Shown one piece after another: positions 44,314 to 53,325 of a DNA stretch of 64,000 nt. The translations under genes and the position numbers were made by a program. The stretch spans positions 62,001 to 126,000 of the forward strand of contig NZ_JAWLVJ010000011.1 in NCBI RefSeq assembly GCF_033100395.1, written 5' to 3'. The stretch is from Terasakiella sp033100395 (GTDB lineage Bacteria > Pseudomonadota > Alphaproteobacteria > Rhodospirillales > Terasakiellaceae). The notes beneath the pieces were generated by a model, which was not told where the DNA came from, ran no database searches, and worked only from the letters and a program-made list of their open reading frames with translations. Numbering within the stretch: position 1 is the first letter of the stretch; each line of letters opens with the position of its first letter.

Positions 44314-45671
44314 TCAGTGGCCTCCTCTTCATCAAGAAGGGCATTGACGATGTCTTTAAAGGCATCCCCGCGGGCTTCAAAACTCTTAAACTGGTCCCAG
44401 GACGCGCACGCCGGGGACAGCAGAACCACCCCACCGTTTTCCTTGGCACCCTGATAGGCTTGTTGAACAGCCTTATCCAACGTGGTGCAGCGATCATATT
44501 CCACAACACCATCCAGCGTTGCGGCAAAATCCGCTTCTGCTTCTCCGATCAGGTAAGCTTTCTTCACGCCGGACAATTTATCTGTCAGTTCCGTAATGCC
44601 GCCGTCTTTTGCCTGACCACCGGCAATCCAGTAGATATCGTCATAGGATCCAAGCGCTTTGGAAGCGGCATCCGCGTTTGTCGCCTTGCTGTCATTGATA
44701 AACTGCACGCCGTTATGATTTGCGACATTTTCCTGACGGTGCGCGAGGCCCGGGAAGCTAGCAATCCCGCGCACAATCCATTCCGGGTCCGCGCCAACGG
44801 CGATGGCCGTGGCATAAGCGGTGGCGGCATTTTGCTGGTTGTGTGCGCCTTGCAGGGTTTTGATGGATGACAGATCCATGATCTGTGCGCCTTCGACGTC
44901 AAAAGCTTCATCGATCAGGATGTCTTCGTCACTGAAGATGCCGTCTTCGACAGGACCTTCAGATGAAATGGCGATGCGGCGCGCCTTGGTCAGGTTTGTA
45001 TCTTCAAACACGGCTTTGCTGTGATCATCGTCCACACCGATGATAGCGAATTGTTCGGCTGTCTGTCCGGCAAAGATATTCTTTTTTGCAGCGATATAGC
45101 CGTTCAGTCCGCCGTGACGGTCCAGATGGTCCGGGCTGATGTTCATCCAGACAGCGACATCGGCTCGCAGTGAAGGTGTGCGTTCCAGCTGATAAGATGA
45201 CATTTCCAGCACGTAAATGCCACCTTCATCCAGTGGATCAAGGTCCAGAACCGGGATGCCAAGGTTGCCCCCGACCTGAATATCAAGCCCGGCCACTTCC
45301 AGAATATGGGCGATCAGGGCCGTGGTGGTGGATTTTCCGTTGGTGCCGGTAATGGCGATATATTGCGCGTTCGGTTGGGCTTGGATCAGCAGTTCCACAT
45401 CACAAACAATATCAACCCCATGTTCGCGTGCAAGGTCTGCAACGGGGTGGGGTTTGGGGAAGGTATGAGGGATGCCCGGGCTCATGACCAGCAGGTCAAT
45501 CTGGGACCAGTCCGCTTTGGTTAAATCCACAAGGTCTGTGCGGTCCGATTTGTCATCCCATGCCCACACAGTTGCCCCTGCCTTTTGCAAGGCATCAAGG
45601 GTGGATAGGCCGGATTTACCCAGACCCAGAACCGCAACGGTTTTCCCTTTATATGTGGATGGAATGATCAC
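44310..45671 (-). CDS. murD: UDP-N-acetylmuramoylalanine--D-glutamate ligase
   Basis: This 453-residue Mur ligase adds D-glutamate. It has the N-terminal Rossmann loop VAVLGLGKSGLSTLDAL, ATP loop ITGTNGKSTTTALIAHIL, central motif NISPDHLDRHGG and third-domain motif INDSKATNADAASKAL. It starts 15 nt after the mraY stop, the only small gap in this stretch. Confidence 0.98.
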   Translation of the reverse strand: MIIPSTYKGKTVAVLGLGKSGLSTLDALQKAGATVWAWDDKSDRTDLVDLTKADWSQIDLLVMSPGIPHTFPKPHPVADLAREHGVDIVCDVELLIQAQPNAQYIAITGTNGKSTTTALIAHILEVAGLDIQVGGNLGIPVLDLDPLDEGGIYVLEMSSYQLERTPSLRADVAVWMNISPDHLDRHGGLNGYIAAKKNIFAGQTAEQFAIIGVDDDHSKAVFEDTNLTKARRIAISSEGPVEDGIFSDEDILIDEAFDVEGAQIMDLSSIKTLQGAHNQQNAATAYATAIAVGADPEWIVRGIASFPGLAHRQENVANHNGVQFINDSKATNADAASKALGSYDDIYWIAGGQAKDGGITELTDKLSGVKKAYLIGEAEADFAATLDGVVEYDRCTTLDKAVQQAYQGAKENGGVVLLSPACASWDQFKSFEARGDAFKDIVNALLDEEEATE

Positions 45672-45686
45672 GTGGTTTACTTTCCT

Positions 45687-46772
45687 TTAGCGCAATTTCA
45701 ATGTTGCAAGACCGATCAATGCGAGAATGACCGCAATGATCCAGAAACGAATAACAATGGTGGGTTCAGCCCAGCCTTTCTTTTCATAGTGATGGTGTAG
45801 CGGGGCCATCTTGAAGACCCGCTTGCCCGTCAGCTTGAAAGAAGCGACCTGAACGATGACCGAAACGGTTTCCAACACAAACAGCCCGCCAACGATTGCC
45901 AAAACCAGTTCGTGTTTGGTCACAACCGCGATGGACCCCAGCGTACCGCCAAGCGCCAACGACCCGGTGTCACCCATAAAGACCATGGCAGGTGGGGCGT
46001 TGAACCATAAAAAGCCGATGCAGCCACCGATAACAGCCGCACAGATGACCGCCAGTTCCCCAGCCCCCGGCACATAGTGGATTTGCAGATAGCCGGAAAA
46101 GACGGCGTTACCGATCAGATAAGCGATAATGGCAAAAACACCGCAGGCGATGATCACCGGAACCGTTGCCAGACCATCCAGTCCGTCTGTCAGGTTTACA
46201 GCGTTGGAGGCGCCGATCATGACGAAGATGGCAAAGACCGGGAAGAACCAGCCCAGATTGATCAGCACGTCTTTAAAGAAGGGCAAGGCCAGATGACTGT
46301 TCAGGCTTTCCGGTTGCGCAGAGGCAATGATGATCGCTGCAAATCCTGCAAAACCAAACTGGCCGATCAGCTTCATTTTACCCGGCAGGCCCTTGGTGTT
46401 TTTCTTGGAGACTTTTAGGTAATCGTCCGCAAAACCGATCAGGCCATAGCCCAGCGTCACCATCATGACAGCCCAGACATAAGTGTTGGTCAGGTCCGCC
46501 CACAGCAAAACTGAAATGGTCATGGACAGCAGGATCATAATCCCGCCCATGGTCGGTGTGCCCTGTTTTTTCAGGTGGCTTTCTGGTCCGTCATCGCGGA
46601 TTGGCTGGCCCTGTCCCTGCCATTGACGCAGCCAGCGGATCATGGATGGACCAATGACAAAGGCAATCAACATGGCTGTCATGACCGCCCCGCCTGTACG
46701 GAAGGTCAGGTAGCGAAACAAGTTGAAGACCGCAAATTCATCGGCCATTGGAAAGAGGAGGTGATATAGCAT
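45687..46772 (-). CDS. mraY: Phospho-N-acetylmuramoyl-pentapeptide transferase
   Basis: This 361-residue integral membrane enzyme makes lipid I from UDP-MurNAc-pentapeptide and undecaprenyl phosphate. It shows ten hydrophobic segments. Catalytic aspartate motifs are GLIGFADDYLKVSKKN and NAVNLTDGLDGLAT, with the family's GDTGSLALGG and the HHHYE histidine loop (MAPLHHHYEKKGW). Gap to murF is 5 nt. Confidence 0.98.
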   Translation of the reverse strand: MLYHLLFPMADEFAVFNLFRYLTFRTGGAVMTAMLIAFVIGPSMIRWLRQWQGQGQPIRDDGPESHLKKQGTPTMGGIMILLSMTISVLLWADLTNTYVWAVMMVTLGYGLIGFADDYLKVSKKNTKGLPGKMKLIGQFGFAGFAAIIIASAQPESLNSHLALPFFKDVLINLGWFFPVFAIFVMIGASNAVNLTDGLDGLATVPVIIACGVFAIIAYLIGNAVFSGYLQIHYVPGAGELAVICAAVIGGCIGFLWFNAPPAMVFMGDTGSLALGGTLGSIAVVTKHELVLAIVGGLFVLETVSVIVQVASFKLTGKRVFKMAPLHHHYEKKGWAEPTIVIRFWIIAVILALIGLATLKLR

Positions 46773-46777
46773 GTTTT

Positions 46778-48160
46778 CTAGGTCTCTTTCTTCACATCCA
46801 AATCTAACAGAGCATCCAGCACCACATCGGTACGCGATCCTCTGGAACTTTTAATACTGATAACGTCACCAGGCTGTACAGCTTGCACAACCAGGGGGGC
46901 GAGGTGTTCGGAATTTGAGGCATGCGCCCCGCGCTTACCCATGGGCAAAGCGTCATGTAAATGTTTCATCATCGGCCCGCAGGTAAAGACCAGATCGATT
47001 TTGTCAAACCCATCAGCCAATCCTTCGTGAATGGCGATTTCATCGGGGCCCAACTCCAGCATATCGCCCAGCACCGCAATGCGGCGGCCATTCTGATGGG
47101 ACAGCACGTCCAATGCCGCGCGCATGGAAGCCTCATTGGCGTTATAGCTTTCATCGATTACATGGACGCTGCCGCCTTTAACATCGATTTCAGTGACCGC
47201 ACCACGCCCTTTAAGCTGGGATAGTTTACCCAGATGCAGGGCTGCACGATCCAGATCAGCGCCCAGGGCCTTTACACCTGCAAGGACGGCCAAACTGTTG
47301 GTCACCCAATGGCTGCCGCTATGCGCGATGGCATATTCAAAAGCTTCCCCGTCCAGATCGGCCTTGATGGTTGATCCTTTCGGCGTGACTTGTGCGCTCA
47401 ATGCTTTGAAATCTGCATGATGTTTCTGACCAAAAGAGATGACTTTATGGCCTTTGGCAGCCTCGTTCATCTGGTCAAAATATTCATTGTCTGCATTCAG
47501 GATGGCAATGCCGTCTGATGAAAGGCCGCTGAAGATCTCGCACTTGGCTTTGGTGATATCGGCCACGCTGTCAAAATGTTCCAGATGGGCTGATGCAATG
47601 GTCGTGATGATTGCGGCGTCAGGTTTCGCCATGTTGGAAAGCAGGGTCAGTTCACCTGCGTGGTTCATCCCAAGTTCCATTACGCCATAGGCACAATCTT
47701 TGGGCATGCGTGCAAGTGTTAGTGGCAGGCCGAAATGATTGTTCAGATTGCCCACGGTTGCGTGCGTTTTGCCTTGTTCAGATAGCACGCTGGCAAGCGC
47801 TTCTTTCACACCCGTTTTGCCGACACTTCCGGTCACAGCAATGAATTTGGCTTTGCTGCGCGCACGCGCGGCGATGGCCAAATCTTCCAACGCCTTGGTG
47901 GTGTCCCGTACGAGCAGAAGGTTATCATGCTGGCGACATTCTTTTGGGATGTGGGAAACGATAGCTGCGCTGGCTCCGGCCATAAGGGCGGATTTCACAT
48001 AGTCGTGCCCATCAAAGCTCGGGCCCTTGATGGCGATAAACAGATCGCCTTTTTCAACACTGCGGCTGTCAATAGAAATGCCTGTGCATTCCCACTCGCC
48101 AAACGGGGTGCCATCTGTTGCAAGTGCGGCTTCGGAATTGGTCCATAAGATATCAACCAT
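46778..48160 (-). CDS. murF: UDP-N-acetylmuramoyl-tripeptide--D-alanyl-D-alanine ligase
   Basis: This 460-residue Mur ligase adds the D-Ala-D-Ala dipeptide made by Ddl. It has ATP loop TGSVGKTGVKEAL, central motif GMNHAGELTLLSNMAKPDAA and the third-domain motif DESYNANEASMRAAL. Its start overlaps the murE stop by 8 nt. Confidence 0.97.
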   Translation of the reverse strand: MVDILWTNSEAALATDGTPFGEWECTGISIDSRSVEKGDLFIAIKGPSFDGHDYVKSALMAGASAAIVSHIPKECRQHDNLLLVRDTTKALEDLAIAARARSKAKFIAVTGSVGKTGVKEALASVLSEQGKTHATVGNLNNHFGLPLTLARMPKDCAYGVMELGMNHAGELTLLSNMAKPDAAIITTIASAHLEHFDSVADITKAKCEIFSGLSSDGIAILNADNEYFDQMNEAAKGHKVISFGQKHHADFKALSAQVTPKGSTIKADLDGEAFEYAIAHSGSHWVTNSLAVLAGVKALGADLDRAALHLGKLSQLKGRGAVTEIDVKGGSVHVIDESYNANEASMRAALDVLSHQNGRRIAVLGDMLELGPDEIAIHEGLADGFDKIDLVFTCGPMMKHLHDALPMGKRGAHASNSEHLAPLVVQAVQPGDVISIKSSRGSRTDVVLDALLDLDVKKET

Positions 48161-49571
48161 GGATTACCTCCCGCGCAAGCGCACGATCATCAAAGGGCAG
48201 AATTTCATCACCTACAATTTGCCCGGTTTCATGTCCTTTACCTGCGATTACCAGCACATCACCGTCTTTCATATCTGCGATGGCGGTTTCGATGCAGGTT
48301 TTACGATCGCCAATTTCAGTTGCTTCCGGGCAGGCGACCATGATTTCTGAACGGATGGTATCTGCATCTTCACTGCGTGGGTTATCATCCGTGACATACA
48401 GCTGGTCGGCACATTCTTTGGCGACACGACCCATTTCAGGACGTTTGCCTTTGTCACGGTCCCCGCCACAGCCAAAGACGACAGAAAGCTTGCCGTTGGT
48501 ATGGGGGCGAAGCGCCTTCAGTACTGTTTCAAGCGCATCTGGCGTATGGGCGTAATCCACATAGACGCCACGTCCGATCAGTTCCAATCGACCGGGGACA
48601 CCTTCCAGCTTTTCAAGCAGGGGGACCACATCATCGGCTTCAAATTTGGAAGCCAGCACGACGCCCAGCGAGCACAGCGCATTTTCCACCTGGAAGGTGC
48701 CAGCAAGCGGCAGGGTGATGGTGTAGGTTTCCCCTTTCACCTCCAGCTTCAGCTTCTGACCTTCTTCGCAGGGCGTGGCGTCCAGCAGTTTGATGTCCTC
48801 GCCTTCTTTGCCGTATGTCAGAATGCTGTGACCGTAAGTACCCGTTGCGTCTTTCAAGGCTTCAAATTCAGGAATATCTGCATTCAAAACCGCAACCCCG
48901 CCCATGCGCAGGATATCGCTGAACAGGCGTTTTTTAGCCTTGAGGTAGCTTTCCATATCCGGATGATAATCCAGATGATCCCGGCTGAGGTTGGTGAAGG
49001 CGGCAATGCGCACATCGACCCCGTCCATGCGGTATTGATCAAGTCCATGGCTGGAAGCTTCCATCGCCAGATGCGTTACGCCATGACGAGACAATTCAGC
49101 CAGTCGTTCATGCAGACCTGCGGCATCCGGTGTGGTCAGCCCGCCTGCGATTTCCAGATCCGGTGCGGTGATACCTAATGTGCCAACGCTTGCTGCTTTC
49201 TGGCCTAGCATGGACCAGAGTTGACGGATAAAGGTCACACACGAACTTTTGCCATTGGTGCCTGTGACAGCGGCCGACCATTTGGGTTGCGCGTCATAGA
49301 AACTGGCCGCGATATCGGCAAAGCGCAGACGTGGGTTGGGGTCATAAACCACGATCACATCGTCGGGTGCTTCAATTTCCTGATCATTCAGGGTCAGGAT
49401 GACTTTGGCGCCAGCCTTGATCGCCTGTGGGATGAAATTGCGACCATCCACAGCCGTACCAGGCAGGGCGGCAAACAAAAAGCCGGGTTCGACTTTTCTG
49501 GAATCTACCGTGATGCCAGCCACATCGACGTTGGCATCAAATTCAGGGATGAGATCTTGCAACATTACCAT
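48153..49571 (-). CDS. murE: UDP-N-acetylmuramoyl-tripeptide synthetase (meso-diaminopimelate-adding)
   Basis: This 472-residue Mur ligase adds the third stem residue. The ATP loop is TGTNGKSSCVTFIRQL and the lysine-activation region is EASSHGLDQYRM. The DNPR sequence in VTDDNPRSEDADTIRSEI is the mark of meso-diaminopimelate specificity, as expected for a Gram-negative. It starts 3 nt after the ftsI stop. Confidence 0.97.
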   Translation of the reverse strand: MVMLQDLIPEFDANVDVAGITVDSRKVEPGFLFAALPGTAVDGRNFIPQAIKAGAKVILTLNDQEIEAPDDVIVVYDPNPRLRFADIAASFYDAQPKWSAAVTGTNGKSSCVTFIRQLWSMLGQKAASVGTLGITAPDLEIAGGLTTPDAAGLHERLAELSRHGVTHLAMEASSHGLDQYRMDGVDVRIAAFTNLSRDHLDYHPDMESYLKAKKRLFSDILRMGGVAVLNADIPEFEALKDATGTYGHSILTYGKEGEDIKLLDATPCEEGQKLKLEVKGETYTITLPLAGTFQVENALCSLGVVLASKFEADDVVPLLEKLEGVPGRLELIGRGVYVDYAHTPDALETVLKALRPHTNGKLSVVFGCGGDRDKGKRPEMGRVAKECADQLYVTDDNPRSEDADTIRSEIMVACPEATEIGDRKTCIETAIADMKDGDVLVIAGKGHETGQIVGDEILPFDDRALAREVIHG

Positions 49572-49574
49572 GAT

Positions 49575-51266
49575 TTACCCTTTCACCTTGATGAAAAGGG
49601 CATCGCCCGGTTTATAGACTTGTTCTTCCCCAACGGATGGAGCAATGCCCAGCATGGGACCGATGCGATCAATGACCTTTTTCGCAATCGGGGCGGCAAC
49701 CCAGCCAGCCGTTGCATAGCCAAATGTCTTTTTATTGCCCACAGGCTCGTCAACCATAGCGAGGATGGCATATTTGGGGGCTTCTATGGGGAAGACACCT
49801 GCGAAGGAAGAAATCCGCGCGCGACGGTTATAACGGCCATTTTGCTGTTTATCGGCTGTGCCCGTCTTGCCACCGACACGGTAGAATTCAGAATTGGCTT
49901 TTTTGCCGGACCCTTGAAGCACAACAAGGCGCATCAGTTTGCGCATCTGTGCCGATGTGGCTTCGCTAATGACGCGGTGGCCGGGCAGAAGATGGTCGTC
50001 TTCCTGTGTTTTCAGCAAGGTTGGCTGCGTCAAGGTCCCACCATTGGCAACCGCCGCGACCGCACTGGTCAGTTGCAATGGGGAAATGGCAATGCCGTGA
50101 CCGTAGGAAATGGTCATAGTGCTGGCTTTTTGCCATCTTGCCGGGATGAGCGGCGCACCCACTTCCGGGATTTCGATGGAAGCGGTGTTTAAAAGACCAA
50201 AACGGCCCAGATATTCACGCTGCAGATTAGTGCCTGCTTCCAGTGCGATTTGGGCAGAGCCGATGTTGGAAGAGAAAACCAGAATTTCCGGCACGCTCAA
50301 CACGCGATTTTTGGCGTGGAAATCATTGATGCGGAAGCGACCGATTTTCAACGGCTTAGTCGCATCAAACTTGTCTTTGATGTTAACAACACCACTGTCC
50401 AGAGCCATGGCGGTATTAAACAGTTTGAAGATGGACCCCATCTCATAAACACCTTTGGAAGCACGGTTAAATCCGGCATCCCCCTTGATGGTGTTGGTGT
50501 CATTCGGGTCAAAATCAGGCAGGGAGACAAGGGAGAGAAGTTCCCCCGTCTTGATATCCATCACCACGCCTGCAGCGCCAATAGCTTTAAATTCTTCGAT
50601 GGCATCTAAAAGGGCAGAACGCATAACGGCTTGTACACGCACGTCGATGGACAGCTGCAAGCCGCCATCACGGCTGAGCAGTTGCTGATCAAAGCTTTTT
50701 TCCACACCAGAAATGCCGCGGCCATCTACATCGGTGTAGCCCAGAACATGAGCAGCCAGCGGGCCGTGCGGATAGGTGCGGCGTTCTTCGCGTTGGAAAT
50801 GCAGACCGGGAATGCCCAGCAGGTTCACCTGATATTTCTGTTCCGGTGTCAGGTTGCGCACGAGATACTCAAACCGTTTGCCCGAAGATAGCTTTTTAGA
50901 GGCTTTATTCAGGCTGAGTTCCGGCAGGATACGTGAGAGTTTACGCGCTGCCATGGTCGCATCTTCACCCGCATCCAGAAAGGCTTTTGAATCCACAAAC
51001 AGGGAGTCAGTTGGAAGTGAAGTGGCGATCAATGTGCCGTTGCGATCCGTGATATTGGCGCGCGTTGTTTCAATGGCTTCGCTGGGTGGGGTCTTGACCA
51101 GCTTGGGTTCCTGATTGCCGCTCAGCATGGAAAGATCGATCACGCGTCCGGCCAGTACTAGAAACAGAACAGCAAAAACGGCACCTGCCACCATGGTGCG
51201 GTTATGTCCAGTTTCGATGGCGCGTTTGTTACGCTCTTGTTTGATTTTTGCCCCGCGAAGTTCCAT
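49575..51266 (-). CDS. ftsI: Septal transpeptidase FtsI (penicillin-binding protein 3)
   Basis: This 563-residue class B penicillin-binding protein cross-links septal peptidoglycan with FtsW. It has a short basic tail, one membrane helix (about residues 24-45), a dimerisation domain and the transpeptidase domain with SIFK (nucleophile Ser, in YEMGSIFKLFN), SSN (VFSSNIGSAQ) and KTG (GGKTGTADKQQ). No PASTA repeats. It starts 3 nt after the ftsL stop. Confidence 0.97.
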   Translation of the reverse strand: MELRGAKIKQERNKRAIETGHNRTMVAGAVFAVLFLVLAGRVIDLSMLSGNQEPKLVKTPPSEAIETTRANITDRNGTLIATSLPTDSLFVDSKAFLDAGEDATMAARKLSRILPELSLNKASKKLSSGKRFEYLVRNLTPEQKYQVNLLGIPGLHFQREERRTYPHGPLAAHVLGYTDVDGRGISGVEKSFDQQLLSRDGGLQLSIDVRVQAVMRSALLDAIEEFKAIGAAGVVMDIKTGELLSLVSLPDFDPNDTNTIKGDAGFNRASKGVYEMGSIFKLFNTAMALDSGVVNIKDKFDATKPLKIGRFRINDFHAKNRVLSVPEILVFSSNIGSAQIALEAGTNLQREYLGRFGLLNTASIEIPEVGAPLIPARWQKASTMTISYGHGIAISPLQLTSAVAAVANGGTLTQPTLLKTQEDDHLLPGHRVISEATSAQMRKLMRLVVLQGSGKKANSEFYRVGGKTGTADKQQNGRYNRRARISSFAGVFPIEAPKYAILAMVDEPVGNKKTFGYATAGWVAAPIAKKVIDRIGPMLGIAPSVGEEQVYKPGDALFIKVKG

Positions 51267-51269
51267 GGA

Positions 51270-51596
51270 TTATTGCTCCAACTTCACAGGTTTGGCAGCG
51301 GAATTTTCCGGGCTCTGCCAGTTTTTATCGAATTCATCCAGATTGATCAGCTGACCACCGCCCATTTCCCCCAGATCGGTGAGGTAGCGTTTCGCCAATG
51401 CTTCCAGTCGGTTAGGATCGTTCAGGTAGCTCCATTCCGCTTTCAGGATGTGGATGGTTTCCTGTTCGTTCAAAATCTCTTTGTTCAGGCTGTGCAGTTC
51501 TTTTTCCAGTTCATCCACCTGATAGGTGATGCGAAACACCCCGATGGACAGGGCAAGGGCAAGGAAAGCGGTCAGCGCAATGGTCAGGCGGGTCAT
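51270..51596 (-). CDS. ftsL: Cell division protein FtsL-like
   Basis: This 108-residue bitopic protein has an N-terminal membrane helix (LTIALTAFLALALSIGVFRI) and then a periplasmic coiled coil (ELEKELHSLNKEILNEQETI) ending in a segment with DPNRLEALAKRYL, typical of FtsL. Identity comes from topology, that motif and the position between rsmH and ftsI, since the family is poorly conserved in sequence. Overlaps the rsmH stop by 4 nt. Confidence 0.9.
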   Translation of the reverse strand: MTRLTIALTAFLALALSIGVFRITYQVDELEKELHSLNKEILNEQETIHILKAEWSYLNDPNRLEALAKRYLTDLGEMGGGQLINLDEFDKNWQSPENSAAKPVKLEQ

Positions 51597-52534
51597 TGAT
51601 CACCCCCTGTCCAGGCGGGTGCCTCAGTGCGCAGCCCTGCGCGCAACTTGCTGGAACGCGCACGCGGGTTTGCCCGGTTTTCCTGATCACTTGGGGCGAT
51701 GGGTTTGCGGTTGATCAGCTTGAAGCTGGCTTTCGGACCTGTATCACCCAGATCCGGTGCGTATTTATTGCCCCGTGGCATGGAACCGGAACGTTCTTTA
51801 AAGAATTTTTTGACGATGCGATCTTCCAGAGAATGGAAGGTCACAACCACCAGACGCCCGCCTGGCTTCAGAATTTCTTCGGCCGCTGCAAGGCCGCGTT
51901 CCAACTCGCCCAGCTCATCATTTACATAGATGCGTAAGCCCTGAAAAGTACGGGTGGCCGGGTCGATCTTGTCTTTGGCCTGCCAGACGACGGAACGGAC
52001 GATCTTTGCCAACTGGTTGGTTGTGGTGATGTCGCCTTCTTTGCGCGCCTCAATAATCGCACGGGCGACCTGGCGCGAACGGCGTTCTTCCCCGTATTTA
52101 TAGATGATGTCGGCGATGTCTTTTTCAGCGTATGTGTTGACCACGTCGGCTGCGCTTTCCCCGCTTTGGGCCATGCGCATATCCAGCGGGCCATCTTCGC
52201 GGAAAGAGAACCCGCGATCAGCTTCGTCGATCTGGAAGGAAGAGACTCCTATATCCAGCACGACAGCGTTCACCTTTTGATTCACAAGGGCCGCCATGTC
52301 ACCATAGCAGCCCTTCAACATTGTCAGACGCTCATCCAGTTGGCTGGAGAGTTCTTTTCCGCGATCAATTGCATCAGGATCGCGGTCAATGCCAAAGACG
52401 CGGCAGCGCGCCTTATCGAGGATTGCTTTGGTGTATCCGCCACCGCCGAAGGTGCCGTCCACAATGATGTCGCCATCCTGTGGATCAATGGCTTCAACGA
52501 TTTCGTTTAACAGGACAGGGATATGACCGCTCAT
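51593..52534 (-). CDS. rsmH: 16S rRNA (cytosine(1402)-N4)-methyltransferase
   Basis: This 313-residue SAM-dependent enzyme methylates N4 of C1402 in 16S rRNA. It has the N-terminal HIPVLLNEIVEAI, SAM loop VDGTFGGGGYTKAIL, and motif LDIGVSSFQIDEADRGFSFR followed by GPLDMRM. C-terminal VVTFHSLEDRIVKKFF is also conserved. Overlaps mraZ by 4 nt, the classic mraZ-rsmH (mraZ-mraW) pair that opens the dcw cluster. Confidence 0.98.
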   Translation of the reverse strand: MSGHIPVLLNEIVEAIDPQDGDIIVDGTFGGGGYTKAILDKARCRVFGIDRDPDAIDRGKELSSQLDERLTMLKGCYGDMAALVNQKVNAVVLDIGVSSFQIDEADRGFSFREDGPLDMRMAQSGESAADVVNTYAEKDIADIIYKYGEERRSRQVARAIIEARKEGDITTTNQLAKIVRSVVWQAKDKIDPATRTFQGLRIYVNDELGELERGLAAAEEILKPGGRLVVVTFHSLEDRIVKKFFKERSGSMPRGNKYAPDLGDTGPKASFKLINRKPIAPSDQENRANPRARSSKLRAGLRTEAPAWTGGDQ

Positions 52535-52998
52535 GAATCGTCCCCCGTTACTTTTAGCTTTAGCGTACGTTTTGCAGCTTTTGCCCGATCAAACGCAGAT
52601 TTTGCGTGGGCTTCGTATGCGGCAGGTTCCCAGATGAACATTTCACGACCACGGCCTACAAACAGGGCCTGATCGGTAATGCCTGCATGATCGAGCAATT
52701 CCTGTGGCAGGATCACACGGCCTTCGCCGTCAAAGCTTACTTGCGTTGCATTTTCAAGGATGACAGTGGCCAAATCGTCCTGATCATCAGAGAAAAAGTC
52801 GGTTTCAGCTGTCAGGCTGTCTGACAAAAGGGTCATGAACTCTTCACCACAAGCGGCGATAGCGGGGAATTTAAAGGAAGGATAGGCATACATCCCGCGG
52901 AAAGATTGGCCGTCAAAAGACGCGCGGAAGGGCTTGGGAACACTGGTGCGTCCCTTTTTATCTATTTTATTTAGATGCCTTCCGACAAACAGTGCCAT
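52531..52998 (-). CDS. mraZ: Transcriptional regulator MraZ
   Basis: This 155-residue protein has two AbrB-like SpoVT domains, each with a DxKGR-type element: KIDKKGRTSVPKPFR near the N-terminus and SFDGEGRVILPQELLDHAGI near the middle. MraZ is a ring-shaped DNA-binding protein known to repress its own promoter in E. coli through TGGGN repeats. An array of such repeats lies at 53106-53182 here, which supports autoregulation of the whole cluster. Confidence 0.96.
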   Translation of the reverse strand: MALFVGRHLNKIDKKGRTSVPKPFRASFDGQSFRGMYAYPSFKFPAIAACGEEFMTLLSDSLTAETDFFSDDQDDLATVILENATQVSFDGEGRVILPQELLDHAGITDQALFVGRGREMFIWEPAAYEAHAKSAFDRAKAAKRTLKLKVTGDDS

Positions 52999-53105
52999 GG
53001 TGGCTTTTGCCTATAAAATAAGAGTTCCAAACCAATTCCCATTGAGTAAAAGAGACACCCTCGTTAAAAAAACGAAGCGGTCAAGGCGCACCTATGTCAA
53101 AGAGA

Positions 53106-53182
53106 TGGGACGCCCTTATTATTCGATGGGATAATATGGGATACCATGGGATTTGATGGGAGGTCAACGCAAATTGATGGGA
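53106..53182. promoter_or_regulatory. Candidate MraZ operator: phased TGGGA repeats
   Basis: TGGGA occurs on the plus strand at 53106, 53127, 53137, 53147, 53157 and 53178. The middle four are spaced exactly 10 bp apart (5-nt spacers), and each outer copy is 21 bp from its neighbour. In E. coli MraZ binds TGGGN repeats with 5-nt spacers before mraZ. The array lies 108-184 bp upstream of the mraZ start. TTGACA (minus strand, 53095-53100) follows it and may be a -35 box, although I see no clear -10. Confidence 0.8.
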
Positions 53183-53221
53183 AAAGCCGCAGAAACCAAG
53201 GCATCACAGATTGCTTGAAAA

Positions 53222-53262
53222 CTATATATAGGGGCGCGCTTATCTGTAGCGCCTATATATAG
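53222..53262 (-). terminator. Inverted repeat after the distal solute-binding-protein gene
   Basis: CTATATATAGG (53222-53232) and CCTATATATAG (53252-53262) form a perfect 11-bp stem. GCGC blocks inside it allow further pairing. On the minus strand TTTTC follows, so it can serve as terminator for the gene ending at 53326. Its AT-rich, self-palindromic arms could equally be a regulator site in the mraZ upstream region. Confidence 0.5.
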
Positions 53263-53325
53263 ATTTGATTCTTGCATGCAAATGGGCGCATGTTTACAAA
53301 ATGTAAATGGGATCAAGGGGTTGGC

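Noticed and set aside
49221..50192. 323-residue plus-strand reading frame opposite murE and ftsI
   Set aside because: It spans the junction of two certain genes on the other strand and has no recognisable product.
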